The notes under the pieces: generated by a model
The model's database searches: none
The model's input: the letters and a program-made list of their open reading frames with translations, nothing else
Told to the model about the DNA's origin: nothing
Assembly: GCA_029834535.1 (NCBI GenBank)
Contig: JAQMWT010000205.1
Span: 1-36,083 of the forward strand
Direction: 5' to 3'
DNA from: Chrysophaeum taylorii
Taxonomy: Eukaryota; Sar; Pelagophyceae; Pelagomonadales; Pelagomonadaceae
Length of the DNA: 36,083 nucleotides
Part shown: piece after piece, positions 9,003-18,155 of the stretch
How the letters are laid out: the number at the start of each line of letters is the position of its first letter
How positions within the stretch are numbered: the stretch's first letter is position 1
Position numbers and translations under genes: made by a program

Positions 9003-9654
9003 TCACTTTTCCCGTATCCATAGGCACCGGGCTACTCTCGTACAGCGCCCTATAGATGATAGCTGGCGGCGACTTAGCGGTTCTTCCGGCATATCCAACG
9101 GTCGAAAGACGGCGTGCGTACGCGAAAACAAGACGTGATCGCCAGGATAGTCGACCACAGCGGTTCTTATGTCTCGCGCCCCAATCAAGGCAAGCTTATC
9201 CGCGACAATCGCCCCTGCTATCACGTCCGAAATCGACGCGCGCGAGGCTATCTATCCAATAGGCTATGGGCATCGCATTTACTTCAAAATTCCCCGAACC
9301 GTACAGTATGCGCAAAAAAAAAGGGAGCTTCCCCCAGGCCAGCACCATTTCTCGCGATCCCAGGAATTGACCTAAGTCGCGGCACGTGTAGGTGGTGATA
9401 TCGACCATGCCAATCACGGTCGCGTACGAATTCTTTTCATCGGGCATCGAAGAACACAGCGCAGATAAGAGATAGATGTCAGACTGGACCTGTTTTTGAT
9501 TCGCAAATTTTTCTCGATTCTCTCTGCGTCGAGAGGGATGAGCGCACGCACATCGCTGCCATTTGTTTGCCGCGAAACATTCGCCTGGTCGGTGAAGAAC
9601 GAGCGTGCCCTTCACCGCCAGCTCCCTGGCTGGACGTGCCGTCGATGGCCTCAT
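9003..9654 (-). pseudogene. Unrecognised protein fragment, frameshifted
   Basis: Two minus-strand frames join near 9200-9230. The upstream one (9654-9196) reads VQSDIYLLSALCSSMPDEK, VIGMVDITTYTCRDLGQFLG and MPIAYWIDSLARVDFGRD. The downstream one (9224-9003) continues with VADKLALIGARDIRTAVVDY and HAVFRPLDMPEEPLS. The composition is that of a folded globular protein rather than chance ORF, and it has the same orientation as the transposase-like remains at 5493-7367, so both may come from one element. I do not recognise the family. Confidence 0.35.
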
Positions 9655-9732
9655 GCTTCAGAAAATTCCGGCAGTACCAATTGTCCCGCTTCCTGCCGTC
9701 CTAGAGGATGCCACTGGGGCCGTTTCGCTTCA

Positions 9733-9782
9733 TTCAGTGATATCAACCTTGACCCTTACCCTTCACCCTCCTTTCTTCTTTC
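9733..9782 (+). repeat. 50-bp direct repeat, left copy (element E boundary)
   Basis: Starting TTCAGTGATATCAACCTTGA and ending CTTCTTTC, it matches 13344-13393 at 46 of 50 positions in the same orientation. Together they bound the 3.6-kb segment holding the E open reading frame. Confidence 0.7.
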
Positions 9783-10124
9783 GTGTTCTCTACTAACGCC
9801 ATTCATATATGAACACATGGAAGCAACCGCTCCCCACCTAGATGGACCACACCATCTCGTGGGAGATTCCACTTCCTCGAAGGTTATGGGCACCTCCGCT
9901 CCTGGAGACACTCACCGTGAAGTGGGAGGACGATCGACACCTGCGCTCTCAGGACGACGCAAATCCGGCGGACGGTGTTCCGGACTCAACCGGACAAATC
10001 CTTACGTCAAGAACGACAACCCAAGTTCCGGCATCTCGAAGATCAAGCTGCCACCATCCTCCGAGGACGTCGATCCGCCTCCTCAACACGCCGCTCCGTC
10101 TTCGCAAACTTTTTCGCAATATGC

Positions 10125-11095
10125 GCAACTCGCGGCCGACCTATACCGTAATAAGGCTGGCCTCGCCACCCACGACGCCCTTCTCGCGGCTCACCGTTCG
10201 ATGCTTGCGCAGGAAACCCTCGACTACCACGACGCCTTTCTCGCGGATACCGGGCATGGCTCGCTGGTGCGCAGCGTACTCTCGATGCTCTCGACGCCGT
10301 AGCAGCTTTTGATGCTGCCAGCCATGCGAAGCGCGCTCTCGAGGCTCACGACGCTCACTTAGCCTTTTTTGTGGCTCAACGCGCGAAGCAAGCTCTCGAC
10401 GACGGCAGCGCAGCCTCCCTTGCGGCCAACCGTGCGCAGGGAGCTCTCGACCTCCAAGACGCCCGCGAAGCATCTCTTGCGGCCAAAAGTGCGAAGCGCG
10501 CTCTCGACGACCACGACGCTCTCTTAGCCTCGCGTGCGGCTGACAGTGCCAAGTGTGCTCGCCGTGACGCCCGTAGCGCTTCTGCTGCGGCACACCGCGC
10601 CAAACGTGCCCTTCTCCGCGCCGCTCGCCGCGACGCCCGCAAAGCCTCTGCTGCGGCCGACAGCGCCACTCGTGCTCTCCGTGACGCACGCGCAGCGTCA
10701 GTTACGGCCAACCGGGCCAAACACACCCTCGACCGCGCCGCTCATCGCGACGCCCGTGAAGCCGCTGCTGCGGCCAAAGTGGCTGACGCCGTCAACGCCT
10801 CTGTTGCGGCCGATCTCGCCCGACATGCCTTCGCCGCCGCCTTTTCCGATGCTTTCGACGCTTCCGTTGTCACCTCTCACGCGAAACGGACCCTCGCACA
10901 AGAAGACGCCGTAGTTGACGCCCAACACGCTGACGTTGCGCCCTACCGCGCTCAACGTGACCTCGACGCTCTCGATGCCGAAGTTGCGGCCAACGACGCG
11001 CACCGCGCCCTCCGTGACGCACACTCCGACTCCGATGCTGCCACTCGCGCCCCATGCGCACTCGAGGTTGCCTTGCGCCCTCACCTTAAAGATCC
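10125..11095 (+). repeat. Degenerate coding repeat: Ala-rich helical units of 16-23 residues
   Basis: In frame, units begin with R-A-L or H-T-L and end in A-K or A-R, for example AKRALDDHDALLASRAADSA and AKRALLRAARRDARKASAAA. About ten to twelve are recognisable, the first ones in frame 1 before the shift near 10262. Almost all residues are Ala, Arg, Asp, Lys, Leu, Ser or His, which predicts a long charged helix or coiled coil. The DNA is correspondingly repetitive (GCGCTCTCGACGAC-like segments). Confidence 0.65.
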
Positions 11096-11224
11096 CCGAG
11101 CCCACCGCGCCACCACCTCGCTTCACCGCACTCACCGCGCTGCTCGCAATCTCGGTACATTCGCGCACGCAACCGCGCACCCCCCGGAGACACCGTCACT
11201 CGCGACCCGACAAAGCGCACGGAC

Positions 11225-11780
11225 CCAACCCGACCGACTTCCGTGATCGGTTCGACGGGGAAGCAATAATAAGTTTTTCTCCAAACGAACATCTGCTACC
11301 AGCAATAAGTTTTTCTCCAGATCTTCCGACCCTCGACTCACGTGCTCAGTCCGACGGGGAAGCCATAAGTAACCCCACTACCGCGACCCTCGATCCGCGT
11401 GCTCGGTCCGACGAGGAAGTCCCTCAGACCCTTTACCCGTCAGACCAAGAAGACGAGGAGGCTCACAGCCTAAACCTCGACGCGAACATCTATCCGCGTA
11501 CTCGACTCGCCAAGGAAGTTCAACGCGTTAACTGCCTCGAACTCCCCAAGCACATCGATCCGCTTACTCGACCCGACGAGGACGTCGATACCCGCGACCC
11601 GCGATGTCCGATCCGACTCGGAACCCACTACCCGTACAAGCCCAGCACCGGCTCGTGCTCCGCCCGTTACGGACGCCTATCGTCTCCACGCGTATCAACC
11701 GTCACCCCGCACTAGGTCCACCGCGGACTATCCCATGCATTCGGTCCGACGGCGACGTCCACGGCCACGACCCGTCCGAA
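11225..11780 (+). repeat. Degenerate coding repeat: R-x-R-S-D-E-E-V units
   Basis: In frame 1, units such as LDSRAQSDGEAI, LDPRARSDEEV, IYPRTRLAKEVQ and IDPLTRPDEDVD recur every 20-30 residues. A further one, IRSDGDVHGHD, lies in frame 3 near 11745. A short duplication giving AISFSP twice lies at 11261-11322. The units are acidic and probably disordered. Confidence 0.55.
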
Positions 11781-11996
11781 GAGCCCGACAGCTACTTCAC
11801 CCTATACTTCGAGGCAGCCAACGCCCTCGAACATGATACCGAGTCTGGTATATGCCTCACTCCGCGCAATCCAAACATCTATCCATGACATCGTACAGAC
11901 GATACCAACTCAAGTGCGACCCTGCGCACGTCATCCCCTCTCCTCACCGAGGGCCCGTATGCGAAACCCAGCATCACTGCACCGCTGCATAATACG

Positions 11997-13055
11997 TTGA
12001 TTCCGCAAGCCTCGCAAACCCCGCACTCGCCTCCGCTTGCTGACTCGCGACCGTATCCCGACCCAACCGGCCTTCTTCCTCCCGGCGAAGCCGACGGTCT
12101 TGCTCTCGACGAACCAGCCCCTAGTGAAACCGACACGCCAGACACCATCGCCAGCGCCCATCCGGCCCTCGCTCATCCTGACCTCATTCCTGTGTACCTC
12201 GCCACCAGCACCGACTCCGCCGTCGACACCAAGTGCGAGTCGCCCCACTCCCAAGAGAATCGACTCGAGGGGGTGAACCCTGCATCATCCTCACACACAA
12301 GAAATTCTCGATCACAAAACTCACTCAACAAAATTTGTACCGCCGCTTCCTCGTATGATCGCGCGGACGTTGCCCACGCCAAAGCCGCACCGCAACCTCA
12401 CGCGCATTCGGCTCCTCCGAGCATATCCGAGTTCTCGCCACTTGAAGGCACAACAGCAGACCTGTGCGATACCCGTGAGAAACAGCTCTTCAAGCTAGAC
12501 CTCACCGCCGACGAGATCCAGATGGCAACACAACCTTTGACGCCTGTAGTCACTGCATGCACACAGACGCAGCAGACAAACTTCATACGTGGACAACTGG
12601 AACTCACTCTTGCGGATTTCCACCAGTGTGACCACTCGACCTATGAGGGCACTTATCAGCATACACTTGCAGTCTCTGGCTCTACAGACGCTGAAGCCAT
12701 AATCTACGCCTTGCTCATCCAGCGCACGGATAATGTGCCACCTGACATTCCCATCACCAGGTCCACCACCTACAATGAGTTGACAAACGACGACACAGTT
12801 GAGTTGGCAAGTGAATGCGCTGTCCCTGTACACGACATGCATACAGCTCACCTTAAGAATCAGCTGCAACGCCAATCGCACACCAGGGGGTGTGACGCAC
12901 ACATGCTCTCTGCCTCTGCCTTGAACAACACCACGATCTCACGAAGCACGTGCATTGCGTCACATATCACTAGCTGTTCTTATACCTGTGAACATTTTAG
13001 ATCAGACGCTGAATCATACAAGTTGCATCCATGCGCTAAAAACACTCTGGATTAA
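11997..13055 (+). pseudogene. C-terminal open segment of element E ORF
   Basis: This is the longest uninterrupted piece of E, 352 codons. The frame is open a further 36 codons upstream, to the TGA at 11886. The first 110 residues are rich in Pro, Asp and Ser. The rest has ELTLADFHQCDHSTYEGTY, ECAVPVHDMHTAHLKNQLQ and a Cys-rich end (CIASHITSCSYTCEHF). No transmembrane helix or known domain is visible. The stop is TAA at 13053-13055, followed by about 290 bp without coding before the 50-bp repeat. Confidence 0.4.
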
Positions 13056-13343
13056 TTATTATTAAGTAACCTGCATCTTCATTCACCATCTTTTGCGGCA
13101 CGCCGAAAACGACAACCTCAACTGGTATTCCGTGCCACCTGCTTAGTAGTCAAGGAAACCAACGTGATCCACGTCCAACGACCTAGGTCACATGCATCGC
13201 TGTCTTGTACAACGATTTCAACACCTCACCTTTACGTCTCCCATCGTCCGTCGTGACTGAGTACGCACGAACGACCTTCATACTTACCCCAAGCACCGAA
13301 GTATCGTTTAAGCACGAGGTACTGCCCCGTGGTTCGAGGGGTG
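13056..13343. other. Noncoding tail of element E
   Basis: I see no supported gene or repeat between the E stop codon and the right 50-bp direct repeat. It may be the 3' UTR of E. Confidence 0.4.
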
Positions 13344-13393
13344 TTCAGTGATATCAACCTTGACCCGTACCCTTTACCCTCGTTCCTTCTTTC
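13344..13393 (+). repeat. 50-bp direct repeat, right copy (element E boundary)
   Basis: It pairs with 9733-9782 with four substitutions. It is followed within 45 bp by CTGTTGAT-GGA-ATCAACAG (13437-13455), a small hairpin next to the copia B insertion site. Confidence 0.7.
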
Positions 13394-13459
13394 TATTGAA
13401 CAGCTTAAAACGTATTCTTTAACGGGCCAAAAAATCCTGTTGATGGAATCAACAGCTAC

Positions 13460-13534
13460 TGTGAGAACTGAAATGGAGATGTGAGAACTATAATGGGGAC
13501 GTGGTGCAGGGGTAAGTGTCATAGCTTCCTCACA
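13460..13534 (-). repeat. 3' LTR of copia B (75 bp)
   Basis: It is identical to the 5' LTR at 18076-18150. TG...CA ends lie within 6-bp terminal inverted repeats. The segment GGGGTAAGTG...CTCACA at its plus-strand end recurs twice in the adjoining 51-bp tandem repeat. Confidence 0.92.
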
Positions 13535-13636
13535 CAGGTGCTGGAAAAGAAAGAGAAGGAAAAAGGGGTAAGTGAGGTCCTCACACAGGTGCTGGAAAAG
13601 AAAGAAAAGGAAAAAGGGGTAAGTGAGATCCTCACA
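13535..13636 (-). repeat. 51-bp tandem duplication at the inner edge of the 3' LTR
   Basis: Two units (13535-13585, 13586-13636) differ at two bases. Each is purine-rich on the plus strand and ends in GGGGTAAGTG...CCTCACA like the LTR. On the sense (minus) strand it is pyrimidine-rich, where a polypurine tract would be expected. Confidence 0.85.
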
Positions 13637-13707
13637 GAGGAGAAGCTTGAAGGAAGACGTCAGGAGAGGCAGTGTGACAGAAAGAGACAGGAGATATCAG
13701 GGCGAAG

Positions 13708-15124
13708 TCACGAGGTGAGGTAACGAGCACGAAGCCGGAGGAAGGAAGGAGCTTCCGTACTGCGGGTGAAGATATCGCTATGTTGGAGGTCAATGATGTG
13801 GTTGCGATGATATTCGGCGGTGCTGTAAAAACGAATATCAATATGGCGGGTGCGCCGCGTGAGACATTGGAGACGGACTTGGGTGACGGTGGTTCTGTTA
13901 TCGACATACATTGGTACCGTGTGACGAGGGAGAGCAAAGTCATCAAAGAGTTTGAGAAGCCAAGAGAGCTTAGCAGTAGCGGCGTAATGAGCGAGCAATT
14001 CAGCTTCAAAAGAGGAGCGGGCGAGGAGGTACTGCAAGCGTGAGCAGTAGGCTATCATGGAGCCAGCAAGAAGAAAACAAAAGCCAGTAGTGGAGTGGCG
14101 GTCTTCAGGGTCGTCGGCCCAGCTGGAGTCGGAATAACCACAGAGACGAAGGGTAGAAGCGCGACCAAGAATAAGGGCAAGATCCTGATAACCATTGAGG
14201 TAACGAAGAGTGTGGGATAAAGCGTGCCAGTGGGGTTTACCAGGATTGTGTGAAAAACGCGCACACTGATTGACGGACCAAGTGATATCAGGGCGAGGCA
14301 TAACAGAAGGAAACAAGACACAACGGAGAATACGACGAAAAGGGATGCGTGCCATGAAGAAGTGAGCAGGGGAGCCAGGTGCAGGAGAAGCAGCCGCAGA
14401 AAGAGGAAGAGCCATTGGGAGCGGGAGTAAATTCTGGTTTACTGTTGATGAAGCGATGTTCGGTGAGGATTTCACGGATAGCATGGGATTGGTAGATAGC
14501 GAGCTTGCGACGTGCGCGAGCACGCGTAAGGCGGAGACCAACGGAAGTGGGAAGACTTTGAAAAACGCAAAAAAAGAAGCTTGGTAATGGCCAATGCAAG
14601 AACGGGGGTGCGCCACAAAAAGATCATCAACGACGAGAACAAGGCGCTGAACGACAGTAGACTTAAGCATGAGTGTGTAGCTGCAAGTGTCACCAGATCC
14701 GCGGACGAAGCCACAGTCACTGACGAGAAAGCGTGCCAAATAAAGCCACCAATTGCGACAAGCTTGTTTGCAACCATACCAAGAGCGACGGAGCGTGTAA
14801 ATGATTTTGAAACCATCGGTGGGTTGGCGAGGAGCATAACCTTCGGGTGGCCAGACATAGATGTCTTCGTCAATGGGAGCTTGGATAAAAGCGGAGCTGA
14901 CATCCAACTTATGCAAATCCCAGTCGTGAACAGCAACGCCAGACAGGGGCTTGTATGAAAGCAGAGATGACATCTACAGGACGGTACGTGTCGTGGTAAG
15001 CAATGCCGTGAACCTGGGTGTAACCGCGGACAACGAGATGAGCAGTGTACGATTTGAAGCGGCCAGATTCATACTTCGTGCGGTGGACCCACTTCAAAGA
15101 GTCATCAAGTAAGCTTCGACGCAT
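13708..15124 (-). pseudogene. pol: Copia B pol: reverse transcriptase (RVT_2) and RNase H, frameshifted
   Basis: Minus-strand order: YTAHLVVRGYTQVHGIAYHD (about 15050-14990) and LDVSSAFIQAPIDEDIYVWP (about 14900-14840) are the fingers and palm of copia RT. LVLVVDDLFVAH (about 14640) carries the catalytic VDD (usually YVDD). KLAIYQSHAIREILTEHRF lies in another frame near 14480. RPDITWSVNQCARFSHNPG and LRYLNGYQDLALILG (about 14280-14170) form the connection. RNase H has YSDSSWADDPEDRHSTTGFC, SSFEAELLAH, MYVDNRTTVTQV and RHIDIRFYSTAEYH, ending at 13708. Frameshifts lie near 14970, 14630 and 14400. The part upstream of 15124 encoding integrase is not recognisable. It would have copied element RNA into cDNA; it is now inactive. 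Confidence 0.88.
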
Positions 15125-17430
15125 GGGGGATCAACAAGGGTGTTAGCTAAACAAAGGGGAAGGAAGACATAATGAACTAACAAACGAAAGCTAACATAAG
15201 AGACATACAAAGAGTTACAGGAGGAAACAGAAGCGACAGAGGAAACAGAATCGACATTGTGACAGGATGAAACAGAATCGACATTGCGTTGTTGACAAAC
15301 GCCAGTATGAAAGTTTGTTGGTTGTTGTAATGCGCTTTGGTCGACTTTGCGCGGTCGGCTCCGTTTGGCTCGACTTTGTTTTGCACTTTCTGTTGATTTC
15401 TCTCTTTTGCACTTTCTGTTGTTTTCTCTCTTTGGTGCGTCGGAGTTCATGAGCTCGTAGAATGGTCGGTTTACGTGATGGGGTGACCAGTCCCAGTGAA
15501 ACCGGCGCATTCTCATCAAACACAGGGGGCAAGGGGGCAACAGCGGACAAGGGGGCAACAGCGGAAGAACAGCGGAAGAACAGGTGACAATCGGGCAACA
15601 GCAGGAACAGGTGACAATGGGGCAACAATAGACGAGAGCTTGGAAGCGTGATTCGAGAAAGTCAGAACAACGTTGAAGTGCCTTCGGTGGTTGACATTGC
15701 AGGAAATCGGGTAAGTGAAACTGTCAGCAAAATCGAGGTCTGAAGAACAATAGCGACAAAAGTGCTGGGGAGACTTGCGTTAAGCGATTGTTGCCACTGA
15801 GGATCGCAGCGGGGTAAAGATAGCGGGAACACAGGCTGGTATATATGATGGCAGTGTACCAGACGTCTGATGAGAACGTGGCCTTTGGGCAGATATGTTG
15901 CATGGTGCATGGTGACCAGGTTACGTTGCATGGTGCATGTTGACCAGGTTATGACGATGGTCGGAGTCGACAGAAGCAAAAACAGGCGTAAACAGGTTTG
16001 ATGCGAACGTGGGTGTTTGGTTGTTGTGGTGCGAGCAAGTTGCCATGGGCACGACCGCGTCCTGTACGCGAAAATGGAAGACTTCGGACGCGCCAGCGGT
16101 GTAAGGAACGAACACGGGTAGACCAGGCTGCTGTATGCCAGCCTGCTGTGACGTGACAGATAAGAAAGTGGCCCGTTTTCGCATTCGCAAGAACGAAGTT
16201 ACCATATGGGCCAACGTTGGAGGAGCAAGCGGCGAGCTTCGTTCGTCATACTCGAATAGGCTGCGGTAGAAGGTGGCGATAGTGGCAAAACAGTTGTGGC
16301 ACGTAAGAACGTTGCAGATAGCGTCGCAGACGTAAGAATATTGCAGATAGCGTCGCGGGTGCTGAGCACGGAATACACTGCGATAGCAAAACCGGATTTT
16401 AAAGGTCAGAAAAACGGCGAAAAGGCGATAGTGCGCGAAGGAGAACCACAAATCACACAGCAAAGAAGCGTCTGTCCAGGATTCCGAAGATGAGCAATCC
16501 AACCACATAGGAAGCACGCTGCGCACGCGAAAAATTGACAGGCACAGCTTAGTTGTGGCGGGTGAAATGCGCGATGGAACGTGATTCGCTGGTTTGACCA
16601 AAACCGACAAGCACAACGAGGAGTGGATCAACGAATAGGTGAAAATGCACAACAGAGAGTGGATCAACGAATAGCTGAAAATGCAGAACGGGGAGTGGAT
16701 CAACGAATAGGTGAAAATGCACAACGGGGAGTGGATCAACGAATAGCGGAAAGTACAGAACGAAGGGCGCCTGTGCAATGGGAGCTAAAAACAAAAACGA
16801 GGGGCTTCCACAAAAACACTTTTCCTTCACAAAAACGAGGGGCTTCCATGGGATGGGGTTGTTGATGTGCTTGCGGCAGAAAATCGGCGGTACACACGCT
16901 GACTTGGAATTATCTTGATTGGCAGAAAGGTGCAAAGATGATAAGATAGAGTATCGGTATGTGGATGTGAGACGTTGGGTGCGGCCGTTTAAGGCGGTGA
17001 AGGGGGTGTAATCGGTGGTGGTATTAAGAAAAGCGGCGGGGTGGAACTAGAATCAGTCAAGGTTGGAGTAGGCATAGGAGCAGAAAAGGTAGTGTTACTG
17101 GTGGTTTTGGTGGGTTGGTGTTGTAACAGTTGTTGGGTGTTGTTGGAGTCATTGGAAGTGTTGCGCTGTTGAGAAGAACGGCGATGGTGGGTAGGGCGTT
17201 GTCGTGGAATAGCTAGGAACTTTGAAACTTGCGGCAGTCCCCCTTAAAAGTGATCCTTGCAGCCGCCAAAATGACATTGGGTAGTGCGTCGGAATCGAGT
17301 AGAGCCAGGTTGTTGGGAAAGGGGAGCGTCTAGGGTAGGTCAGTTGGAAGAGTCGGAAGTCGTGGCTGACGACGCGGCGGATAGCGCGGCGGAAGTGGTT
17401 GTGCATGCCATCTAAATTGATTGGTGTTGA
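15125..17430 (-). other. Copia B centre: repeat-filled, no intact protease or integrase
   Basis: Several two- to four-unit tandem duplications fill this region: 15222-15286, 15380-15430, 15527-15620, 15898-15952, 16301-16356, 16621-16764 and 16791-16847. A 285-codon minus ORF (16778-15921) spans the 36-bp repeat and includes NNQTPTFASNLFTPVF, but no HHCC or DDE integrase motif is visible. I could not recover a conserved domain in any frame. Confidence 0.6.
16621..16764. repeat. 36-bp minisatellite, four units
   Basis: Units start GAGTGGATCAACGAATAG at 16621, 16657, 16693 and 16729, exactly 36 bp apart. Plus-strand translation gives RGVDQRIGENAQ-type 12-residue repeats; minus-strand translation gives SLIHSPLCIFTY-type hydrophobic 12-residue repeats. 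The minus strand is the sense strand of the element. Confidence 0.9.
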
Positions 17431-17435
17431 ACTTG

Positions 17436-17971
17436 TCAAGGGTACAACCACAGTTGTCGGTACGAAACGCGAGACGATAAAACAAAGCCAGTAAGGCTTG
17501 AAGCACGATGCACGTAGTCAAATGCGAAGACACACTCGAGGGTGCGTCGGATCAGGTACAATGCCGAGCAACTTGAACTCCGGTGATAGGTAAAATGCCG
17601 AGCAACTTGAACGCCGGTGATAGGTACAATGCGGAGCAACTTGTATACTCCGATGATGAACTTGTTGAGGAAGTTCGCTACGCGATCCCCACGGCCCATG
17701 TAGACATCGGTAATGCGCTTGTAAAGTCGCGTGAAGTTCATGTCGCGGTTTTTATGGATATCAACGTTGTTGCTTGACGCGAAATTCGCCTTCAGAGCAG
17801 CGAGATGCTGAGATGCTAGTCCAAGGATCGTTGGTCGAGATAATGTGATCGCCTGTAGAGATGATCATGTTCGCGACGACGTGTCCATTGGTGGAAAAAA
17901 AAATGTCGCTCACCGCTGAAGGCATCAAGTGTTCGCGAAAGCTTGCTAGCTTGAATTTCGATCGAGGACAT
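17436..17971 (-). pseudogene. gag: Copia B gag remnant
   Basis: The start ATG at 17971 corresponds to that of the element A gag (MSSIEI). KLASFREHLMPSAV lies in one frame. A run of nine T on the sense strand near 17900, where element A has five, causes a frameshift. MNFTRLYKRITDVYMG and NFLNKFIIGVY follow, with a deletion of about 60 bp and the 34-bp triplication 17554-17657. The zinc-knuckle part found in element A is missing or unrecognisable downstream. Confidence 0.8.
17554..17657. repeat. 34-36 bp tandem triplication inside the gag remnant
   Basis: Units beginning AGGTACAATGCCGAGCAACT occur at 17554, 17588 and 17622. Element A has the sequence once (19398-19425), so the expansion arose in B after the two diverged. 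Confidence 0.85.
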
Positions 17972-18059
17972 GTTGGACGACAACGAACCGAACACGTAGC
18001 AATGAACTGAAGCCGATGAGGAGTCGCCGTGAAGTCAAGCACAGGTTCGATCGAAACGA

Positions 18060-18075
18060 ACGAACACTGCTGCCA
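18060..18075 (-). promoter_or_regulatory. tRNA primer-binding site of copia B
   Basis: On the sense strand TGGCAGCAGTGTTCG starts immediately after the 5' LTR. Element A has TGGCAGCAGGTGTCG in the same place. The TGG start complements a tRNA CCA end. The primer tRNA is not identified. Confidence 0.75.
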
Positions 18076-18150
18076 TGTGAGAACTGAAATGGAGATGTGA
18101 GAACTATAATGGGGACGTGGTGCAGGGGTAAGTGTCATAGCTTCCTCACA
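18076..18150 (-). repeat. 5' LTR of copia B (75 bp)
   Basis: It is identical to 13460-13534 and followed by target duplication GCTAC at 18151-18155. At 75 bp it must contain promoter, R and polyadenylation functions if it was ever autonomous. Confidence 0.92.
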
Positions 18151-18155
18151 GCTAC

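Larger units (their letters stand above)
9817..13055 (+). pseudogene. Element E: roughly 1,080-codon unrecognised ORF with repeats, frameshifted
   Basis: The sequence reads as one protein in alternating frames. ATG 9817 to about 10262 is in frame 1. About 10264-11246 is in frame 3 and Ala-rich. 11247-11715 is in frame 1 with repeated acidic units. About 11730-13055 is in frame 3, broken only by a TGA at 11886. Three frameshifts and one nonsense change therefore separate it from a single ORF. The N-terminus starts MEATAPHLDGPHHLVGD. The C-terminal third is Ser/Thr-rich with scattered Cys and His. No reverse transcriptase, integrase, transposase or zinc-knuckle motif is visible. The bounding 50-bp repeats suggest that it is, or was, a mobile unit. 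Length and composition recall element D at 22020-26579, but I could not align them convincingly. Confidence 0.45.
13460..18150 (-). mobile_element. Ty1/copia LTR retrotransposon B, complete ends, degraded interior
   Basis: The element is bounded by two identical 75-bp LTRs (13460-13534 and 18076-18150) that begin TGTGAG and end CTCACA on the plus strand. It is flanked by the 5-bp target duplication GCTAC (13455-13459 and 18151-18155). The sense strand is minus: 5' LTR at the right, a primer-binding site starting TGGCAGCAG directly inside it, gag, a repeat-filled centre, then RT and RNase H. At 4.69 kb it is short for copia. Protease and integrase are not recognisable. It landed in sequence next to the 3' side of element A remains. 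Confidence 0.9.

Noticed and set aside
10141..10726. Minus-strand Arg/Ala-rich ORFs over element E
   Set aside because: They are antisense shadows of the Ala-rich repeat; the plus frame explains the pattern over a longer distance.
13501..13640. Spliceosomal introns suggested by GGTAAGTG...CAG patterns
   Set aside because: The pattern is created by the repeated LTR edge; no exon-like coding continuity on the plus strand supports splicing.
13481..13723. Plus-strand ORF with VLEKKEKEKGVSE repeats
   Set aside because: It is the translation of the 51-bp duplication at the 3' LTR edge, on the antisense strand of copia B.
16621..16764. CRISPR-like array
   Set aside because: The 36-bp units are contiguous with no spacers, and they lie inside a eukaryotic retroelement. 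It is a minisatellite.
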